Assembly: GCA_043381765.1 (NCBI GenBank)
Contig: JBHJMP010001168.1
Coordinates: 1-21,881, forward strand
DNA: 21,881 nucleotides
Source: Collodictyon triciliatum
Lineage: Eukaryota; CRuMs
Reading direction: 5' to 3'
This document shows, in pieces, positions 15,313 to 21,881 of this stretch; the first letter of the stretch is position 1, and every line of letters begins with the position of its first letter. The position numbers and the translations under genes were made by a program. Below the pieces are notes generated by a model. That model had not been told where the DNA came from. It saw only the letters and a program-made list of their open reading frames with translations, and searched no databases.

Positions 15313-16478
15313 ATGGACGCAAGCGAGTTCTTCCGCGACATCATGCCGACACCGTCACAGGCAGCGCGACCGACGCCGTGCTCTGTGGCGCAGCAGCAGC
15401 TCCTGGCTGAGGCGGACGAGAAGGCGACGACGGACGGAGAAGGCGACCACGAGGCGGAGGAGGTGCGCGTGTGGCGGGAGGTGCGGAGGATGAGCGCGCT
15501 GTCTGCGGCGCAGGAGCCGGAGCTGCTGGGGCGGTATCTGCAGCGGACGATTCTGGACGCGCCGACTCTGGAGGCTGCGGTTGGGCGGCTGCTTGCGGAG
15601 CGGCTGGGGTCTGAGCACGGGCTGCTCAGCACGAGCGGGCTGGAGGCACTGTTTGCCTCTGTGTGTGAGTCTGTGTCTGTGTCTGTGTCTGCGTCTGTGT
15701 CTGTGTCTATGCCGGGGCGAGTCGGCGCGCAGAAGGAGCGAGCCGGAGCGAGCCGGAGAGAGCTCTCTGCACCTGGCGAGCTCCCTGCACTTGGCGAGCT
15801 CTTTGCGGCAGACATCCGGGCGGTGGAGGAGCGGGACCCCGCGTGCAAAGGGTGCGGCGGGTCTGCGCTGCTCTTCTTCAAAGGGCTGCACGCGCTGTGC
15901 CTGCATCGCTTTGCGCATGTGCTGCTCGTGCGCGAGAATCGCCGGCCGCTGGCGCTGGCGCTGCAGTCGCTCGGGGCGCGCCACTTTGCCGTGGACATCC
16001 ACCCGGCCGCACGCATCGGCCGCGGCGTCCTCCTCGACCACGCAACCGGCGTCGTCATTGGCGAGACCGCCGTCCTCGGCGACGCCTGCACCCTCATGCA
16101 CTCCGTCACCCTCGGCGGCAACGGCAAGGACCAGGGCGACCGCCACCCCAAGGTCGGCCGCGGCGTCTTCATCGGCGCAGGCGCAAAGGTCTTTGGCCGC
16201 GTTGTTGTCGGCGACTATGCAAAGATTGCGGGTGCTGCTTCATCTTTTTTTCTCTTTTTTCTTTTTTTTTTTTTAATTCCAAAGATATCTGTGGAAGTGG
16301 CGTTGGTGAATGGGCTTTGTGTTTTGGTAACATGGTGGCGGTCATTGCAGGCGGCTCTGTTGTTCTCAGGGATGTGCCGCCGAGGTCCACTGCCGCCGGT
16401 GTCCCTGCCCGCATCGTTGGTCGTCCTGTTGATGAGCTGCCTGCAAGTGCCATGAACAATGCCATCGAGGGCGTGTAA
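15313..16478 (+). CDS. SAT: Serine O-acetyltransferase, 348 aa, two exons
   Basis: Exons 15313-16231 and 16351-16478 join phase 1 to phase 2 (AKIA-G-GSVVL) and end in TAA. The enzyme makes O-acetylserine from serine and acetyl-CoA, the first step of cysteine synthesis. The helical N-terminal domain covers about 65-210 (FAADIRAVEERDPA, LFFKGLHALCLHRFAH). The left-handed beta-helix acetyltransferase domain follows, with DIHPAARIGRG, LDHATGVVIGET (catalytic His243 with its Asp), SVTLGGNGKDQGDRHPK (His278) and AAGVPARIVG. These match bacterial CysE and plant SAT closely. An unusual insert at about 118-165 contains an alternating Ser/Val run from a TCTGTG repeat and a duplicated LSAPGELPALGEL stretch. 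The C-terminus is ...EGV, like the acidic-Gly-Ile tail that docks in O-acetylserine sulfhydrylase. There is no clear organelle-targeting peptide. It converges with the SHMT gene, which also uses serine. Confidence 0.95.
15666..15711 (+). repeat. (TCTGTG)n hexamer repeat inside the coding exon
   Basis: About seven imperfect TCTGTG units encode the Ser-Val alternation at residues about 120-132 of the serine acetyltransferase. It lies between the N-terminal helices and the catalytic region, which is consistent with an expanded loop. Confidence 0.85.
16232..16350 (+). other. Intron of the serine acetyltransferase gene
   Basis: This 119-base intron begins GTGCTG and ends GCGGTCATTGCAG, with a T-rich segment at 16244-16274. 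Removing it restores the conserved beta-helix turn AKIAGGSVVLRDVPP. Reading through would give a low-complexity Phe-rich insert. Confidence 0.9.
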
Positions 16479-16534
16479 CTTCAAGCGGTCTGCTCGCTCC
16501 TTTCTTTCCTTCCTTTTCTCTTTTGATTACTTCC

Positions 16535-16573
<39 letters not shown>

Positions 16574-17191
16574 ATCTTTTATCTTTGATTTGATGTATGT
16601 ACTACACATCCCTATCGCACCATTTGCCCCCTTCTATCACGCTCCAATCACCGCACAAAACATGATGTCTTTTCTCATTTCTCCATTTCTCTCTCTCTCT
16701 TCCCCTTTTTTTTTTTTAATCTGGGAATGTGTTTCTTGAGTAAGAGTTTTTATGCCTCTTTATCGCCCCAATCCCCATCCCATCCAAACACACGGATTTT
16801 ATTCATCCCTATCGAACTAAACACTAAAGGAATATATACACAAACATGAGTTTAGTTTAGTTGCTTCTTATTTGAGTTGTAGTTGTTTTTGTTTTTTTTA
16901 GGTGCATCGTTCAATCAGTCTTTCGTATATTTTCATTCTGTTCCTATCACAAACTTCTTTTTTTTTTTTTCCGTTTTCTTTTTACTGAGTTTAAATGCCT
17001 GTGTCTGAAGAAAACCAATCTCAGTTGCGTTGCGTGGCTGGGCTGCGGATTACACGCAGAGCGCAGGTGTGTTGGTGAAAGGTTGCGAGGAGTCGAGGCA
17101 AGGAAAGAACTGTCAGAGCGTAGAAACAGGTGCGGGAGAGAGGGAGAGAGATGATATTCGCGATGCAAAGAGACGGCCTTGCCTCCTTTCC
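16479..17191. other. Convergent intergenic spacer between SAT and SHMT, no gene seen
   Basis: About 713 bases between the two stop codons hold several T runs (about 16531-16573, 16707-16719, 16958-16970), CT-rich stretches and scattered A/T-rich sequence. Both 3' untranslated regions must lie here. I see no supported coding sequence or RNA gene. Confidence 0.75.
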
Positions 17192-17495
17192 TTAATACCC
17201 TGGCAGCGGGAAGCGGCGAGAGAACTTCTCAACGTCGGCCTTGAGTCCCTTGAGGTCGCTGTTCGATTCCCACGACTTGAGGGTAGCCTCGTAATCCTTG
17301 AGCTTCGTTCCTGCAGTGGCAGCACAAACAATCGGCATCAAAACAAGACCAAAAAATTAAATAATTTGCAATGATTTTTCAGATAATTTTGATATTCAAT
17401 CTGCCGTACAATGAGTCATTCCGCGCGTATATGTAATTTTTACATACTTTTCTCTTTCTTTCTTTCTTTTTTTTTTTTTTTTTTTTTTTTTATGG

Positions 17496-17551
<56 letters not shown>

Positions 17552-19409
17552 GAAGGGAACATTTTGCTTGTTTCAAGGAGAATACCATGGGGATAGATAG
17601 GCGGCAACGATACAGAGTCGAGTCGGAGGGAAAGGAAAAAAGGAAAGAAAAAGAGAGGCTTTTATTTTACCAGAGGCGTTTTTGATGGCCAGAGCAATCT
17701 TGATTCCGCGGTCGATGAAGTCGCCAATCGAACGGAAGTCATCCTGGTTCAATCCACGGGTGGTCAGCGCAGGAGAGCCTATGTCGTGGTGGGATTGCGT
17801 TGATTATTTATATATAAATAGTTAGTATTTTTTTTTTTTTTTTAGAGACCAGGGTTGCTGTGTGTTCATGGATGCATCAATCAACCGCACCGATTCGAAT
17901 TCCTCCGGGGACGAAAGGCTTTGTGTCGCCAGGCACAGCATTCTTGTTGACTGTGATGTGGACAGCCTCCAAGAGCTTCTCTACTCGGGCTCCATCGATG
18001 TTCTGGAGACGGCCATAAGCAGTGCAGAAAAGGGATTATGTCAAAGCATGGAATGAAGGAATCAAACCCAAGATGTGTGGGCTTTGGTTAATGACGCCAT
18101 ATGCACCGCACTTTGGCGATAGGATGTATTTTTTTTTGTTTTTTGTTTTTGTTTTTTTCCTTCTTTTTCTTTCGTGTTTTAATGAATAAGATGCTCGAAT
18201 ATTGTTGCAGGAAATGCTGTAGCACCTTCGACGACAATAGATATCTGCCAGAATTCGAAAAGTTACCTGTGGGCGGAGGTCAAGCAGAAGGAGGTGATTG
18301 TCGGTTCCTCCAGAGACAAGGGTATATCCTGTATGGGGCGATGTTATGCCGTATTAGCGTTCCTTTCTTGAGTTTTTAAAAAAAGAAAAGAAAAGAAAAG
18401 AAAAAGGTCTGTTTGTGTCCCACCGAGCTCCTTGAATCGGTCAGCAAGTGCAGAGATGTTTTTCTTCACTTGGGTCTGGTAATGTTTGAACTCGGGTGTG
18501 CTTGCCTGGGGGTGGAATAGTGTCTCAGGTTAAGCATGACACATTGTCGAATGAACAGAAGATTTGTAATATATGATGCATTAAGTTTTTATACACTATT
18601 TGGAACATGGTTCTGGATAAGTTAATTAGAAAAAAAAAAAAACCTCTTTCAAGCAAACAGCGAGGGCACCAATCACGTTGTTGTGGGGGCCTCCTTGAAG
18701 TCCGGGGAAAATGGCACCGTTGATGCGGTCCTCCAGTTCGTATAGGGTCTCTAAAGCGCCATAGTCCGGTTCAGTCATGCAATTCACACGTATCCATTCG
18801 TGTTTGAACAGCGGTAAAAAGAAGAATGGGAAGTAACTGTGTTTAAAATCTTCCTTCTCTTTCTCTTTTTCTTTTTTTTTTTTTCGTGTTTGTAATCGAA
18901 GCTCATACTTTCACCCTTGTCGTTGACAGACTTTACTCCACGCCGGTAGAAAATCATACCGCCTCGAGGGCCTTTGAGTGATAAAGTGAGTATTCGCTGA
19001 GAAAATTATTGTGCTGATTTGATGTTTTCATCCTAATTACACTATTTAAAAAAAGAAGAGAGAAGGAAAGGGACAGCGGGATAGTATACCTCGCAGGGTT
19101 TTGTGGGTTGTAGTTGTGACGATATCAGAGTGTTCAAAGGGGTCGTTGTGTAATTCAGCCGCTACCAGACCACTGGTGTTATATAGTAAGTTTAGGTGAA
19201 AAACGGAATCCACAAAGATGATGCATGCTTGATTGGGAATAGGGAGAGATACGTATGAATAACTTGCACCAGATCTTCTGATTCGAAGGAAAACTCTGCG
19301 TAAAATTTATTGATACGACATATCAAGGGAATATGATTTTGATGAACTAATTACCTGATGTGAGCCATGTCAGTCATGAGGTATGAATTCGTTTTATCAG
19401 CAATCTAGG

Positions 19410-19486
<77 letters not shown>

Positions 19487-21480
19487 AAAAAAAAAACAAA
19501 AAAAACAAGAAAATAGGAAAGTTGTGGAGAATAAAAGTATGTGCAAAAATGTCAAAAACATCATTGAGTTGATGTTAACGTCTTTCGATGAAAGTATATG
19601 TCCTATTCGGATATTATCAGAAAAAATGAAAGATTCAGATAATTATCAAACTAAAGCCCATATATTCAATGGACCAATACCTTGCGCATTCTAGCAAAGT
19701 CAATCTGACGTGGATATGCGCTTGCACCGGCAATAATAATCTTTGGGCGGAACAAGGAGGCACTCTTCTCCAAAGCGTCATAGTCGATGAGCCCCGTGGA
19801 CTGAGTAAAAAAAAAAATAATAATAATCAAGAAAAAAAAAAGAGAGGCGTTGGTATATTATTGGCACAACGTTGATAGGGTCGACAGCATAAGAAAAATG
19901 TGAATGAGAACCTCGTTCAGACGGTATGGCATGGATTCAAAGTAAATGGAGGTTGCTGAGATGCGCTTCTTGTCAGTCATATAGCCATGGGTCAGGTGTC
20001 CACCGTGGGGAAGATCGAGTCCCATGATGCGGTCGTGAGGCGAAATCAAGGCAGTGTAGACGGCAAAGTTTGCTGGAGAACCTGTTCAAGGAACTACGAT
20101 AAATGCATGTTTGCGCTGGCCTGAGGTGTGGATTCGAGCAAGTTTCAACGTATTTTTCTTCCTTGGCATTTGGTCGATAGATAGAGATGCCAAAACGTGA
20201 ACGAAGTGTTATTTTTTCTTCTTTTTTTTTTTTGTTTCGTTCTGTTGTTTTTGTTGGACAAATATGATATCAATACGACTCTTGTGACATATATCTCAAT
20301 TTTTCTTTTTGTTCTTGAGAAAAGCTCAAACCAGAGTAGGGTTGTACGTTGACACCCCACTTTTCAGAGTCGAGTCGGAAGACTTGTAGAGCACGTCGTT
20401 GGCAGAGACGCNNNNNNNNNNNNNNNNNNNNNNNNNNNNNNNNNNNNNNNNNNNNNNNNNNNNNNNNNNNNNNNNNNNNNNNNNNNNNNNNNNNNNNNNN
20501 NNNNNNNNNNNNNNNNNNNNNNNNNNNNNNNNNNNNNNNNNNNNNNNNNNNNNNNNNNNNNNNNNNNNNNNNNNNNNNNNNNNNNNNNNNNNNNNNNNNN
20601 NNNNNNNNNNNNNNNNNNNNNNNNNNNNNNNNNNNNNNNNNNNNNNNNNNNNNNNNNNNNNNNNNNNNNNNNNNNNNNNNNNNNNNNNNNNNNNNNNNNN
20701 NNNNNNNNNNNNNNNNNNNNNNNNNNNNNNNNNNNNNNNNNNNNNNNNNNNNNNNNNNNNNNNNNNNNNNNNNNNNNNNNNNNNNNNNTATAGTATACCA
20801 GAGCTGCTAGGTTTGTAAAATTACAAGGCAAGCATATGCGCCAAATACAAAAACAAAAAACAAAAAACAAAAAACAAAAAACAAAAAACAAAAACAAAAA
20901 AAAAACAAAAAAAACAAAAAAAAACAAAAAAAAACAAAAAAAACAAAAAAAAACAAAAAAAATACCGAGCACCAGGATATCCCTCCGAATACTTGTTTGT
21001 TAGGTGGGATCCCAGAACTTCCATGACAGCACGAGAGGTGAAGTTCTAAAGAAAGGAATTGAAGGTTGAGCCGTGTGTGTTTCATTTCTGCAGCGGGCGG
21101 ATTTGTAGCAGAAGACAAACCTCAGAGGCGATGAGCTCGAGGCCGATGAACTGGCGCTCTTTTTCCTTCGAGACTAGATTGGACATTTCTGGGTCGATCT
21201 GGCTGAGTGGCGCATCATTCTGTGGACACAGAGGAATCATTCGTTTTTCTGCTTCTTTTTTTCTTTTTCTTTTTCTTTTTCTTTTCTTTTTCTTTTTTCT
21301 TTTTCTTTTTTTTCTTTTTTTTGACACTAGCCAGGAAGAAAGAAAAAGAAAAGGAGGAAAGAAAAAGAAAAGAAGAATGAGGATGAGCGGGGTTACTTGG
21401 GCTTTGAGCGCAGAGACCGAAAACGCAGCCTTTGAGGAGGTGCCTGCGGCTGGGACGAAGCGGCGGAGACCGGAAAGCAT
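17192..21480 (-). CDS. SHMT: Serine hydroxymethyltransferase, probably mitochondrial, at least 15 exons, one broken by the gap
   Basis: Exons in transcript order: 21480-21397, 21219-21121, 21045-20966, (within gap)-20332, 20081-19912, 19800-19681, 19404-19355, 19172-19090, 18971-18909, 18750-18644, 18505-18424, 18328-18267, 18002-17891, 17778-17671 and 17310-17192 (TAA). All visible junctions are GT-AG and in phase. The enzyme converts serine and tetrahydrofolate to glycine and methylene-tetrahydrofolate using pyridoxal phosphate. Visible motifs are [78 protein letters not shown], the PLP lysine in [14 protein letters not shown] (codon 19100-19102), [23 protein letters not shown] and NKNAVPGD. 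The first exon, [20 protein letters not shown], has Arg/Lys and Ser but no acidic residue, so it is a likely mitochondrial presequence. The N run hides about 15 codons (the RYYGGNE-like region). Total length is about 485-490 aa, normal for the family. Confidence 0.96.
17467..17550. repeat. Two long T runs in the last SHMT intron
   Basis: A T run at about 17467-17491 and 53 uninterrupted T at 17498-17550, separated by ATGGAA, lie within intron 17311-17670. In the SHMT transcript these read as poly-A, mid-intron. Confidence 0.95.
19410..19485. repeat. 76-base poly-A (poly-T in the SHMT transcript) at a 3' splice site
   Basis: This is a homopolymer of about 76 A, extended by A-rich sequence to about 19507. 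On the SHMT coding strand it is a giant U tract ending four bases before the AG of the acceptor that opens exon 19404-19355. Confidence 0.95.
20412..20788. other. Assembly gap (377 N) inside SHMT
   Basis: The gap cuts the exon whose known part is 20411-20332 (frame ...[18 protein letters not shown]). It should contain the 5' end of that exon, about 15 codons, plus intron sequence. Confidence 1.
20849..20963. repeat. (CAAAAAA)n-like repeat in an SHMT intron
   Basis: Single C residues are spaced by runs of five to nine A over about 115 bases, mostly with a period near seven. In transcript orientation it is G-punctuated poly-U just after the 5' splice site of exon 21045-20966. Confidence 0.9.
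21255..21322. repeat. (CTTTTT)n-like pyrimidine tract in the first SHMT intron
   Basis: This T-rich run with regular C lies in intron 21220-21396. In the SHMT transcript it reads as a purine tract. An A/G-rich segment of the opposite sense follows at about 21331-21377, so the two could pair in the pre-mRNA. Confidence 0.8.
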
Positions 21481-21881
21481 GGCTCTGGGGCGAGTAAGTG
21501 GTGTGTGATGTCCGAGGTTTCAATCGGTATTGGCAGAGTGCGTCTACCAAGGGTTTTCGATCAGAGTCGCAGGAAACTTGCACCCTCCTTTTCCTTCAAT
21601 CATTTACTACTTTGTTATTATATGCGCCTCGCAGACAGAAAGGATCGGCACTTGGCTTTCTTTGGGTCTGTGATTCCGGCGCGTGTGAAGAATTCGTGTG
21701 CTGCGTGGGTGATGAATTTTTTGTTTCTTTGTTTTTTTGGAGTATGTGTGGATTGTTCAGTTTTCAATTTCGACATACAAAACGTGCGGATTCGCGTGAT
21801 GGGAGAAGAAAAAAAAAAAAAAAAAATATTTTTTTTTTGTTTGTTTGATGGATACGGTATTTATCTTGAACTTTTTCCCCT
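21481..21881. other. Upstream region of SHMT, no gene seen
   Basis: These 401 bases precede the SHMT start on the minus strand and presumably contain its promoter and leader. There is an A run at 21809-21826 followed by T-rich sequence. A frame on the plus strand stays open but reads as low-information Phe/Ser/Lys sequence, and I do not call it. Confidence 0.6.

Noticed and set aside
15198-16172. Long minus-strand frames opposite serine acetyltransferase
   Set aside because: They are open because of the high GC of the real gene. They have no family motifs, while the plus strand encodes a complete conserved enzyme.
17258-17275. tRNA T-arm-like GTTCGATTCCC
   Set aside because: It falls in the last SHMT coding exon, and no cloverleaf can be formed around it.
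21498-21848. Plus-strand frame at the right edge
   Set aside because: It is Phe/Ser-rich and ends in a Lys run from poly-A, with no motif. It is better explained as the SHMT upstream region.

Overview
The window is nuclear DNA from an intron-rich unicellular eukaryote. The evidence is split genes with GT-AG introns of about 60-490 bases, all three standard stop codons in use, AT-rich introns and spacers full of homopolymers and microsatellites, and protein families typical of protists. These families are a RasGAP/GRAM/cyclic-nucleotide-fold signalling protein, a TSNAXIP1-like coiled-coil protein, a bacterial/plant-type serine acetyltransferase and a mitochondrial SHMT. An amoeboid protist (rhizarian or amoebozoan) would fit, but this is inference and I could not identify the species. 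There are two runs of N (5694-6061 and 20412-20788).

Six protein genes alternate strictly in strand (+ - + - + -). 145-3799 (+): 3' part of a many-exon coiled-coil gene, probably TSNAXIP1 N-terminal-domain family, entering from the left edge. 3898-5541 (-): a single-exon 547-residue polytopic membrane protein that I do not recognise. 6132-12360 (+): a 15-exon gene whose splice phases all close to give 1053 residues, read as RasGAP-GRAM-cNBD-GRAM-cNBD. 13149-14713 (-): a hypothetical protein with a long acidic, Asp-rich tract. 15313-16478 (+): a two-exon serine O-acetyltransferase of 348 residues. 17192-21480 (-): serine hydroxymethyltransferase with a likely mitochondrial presequence. It has 14 intact exons plus one (20332 onward) cut by the second N run, which hides about 15 codons.

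The most interesting object is the RasGAP gene. It places a Ras-off domain on a duplicated GRAM-cNBD module. Both cNBD copies have lost the arginine that normally binds the cyclic-nucleotide phosphate, so they may be structural or bind something else. The two right-hand enzymes both consume serine, one for cysteine synthesis and the other for one-carbon units, and their genes lie tail to tail. Long (ATT)n or poly-T tracts lie just upstream of several 3' splice sites, where they probably serve as the pyrimidine-rich tract. I saw no tRNA, rRNA, CRISPR or recognisable transposon.
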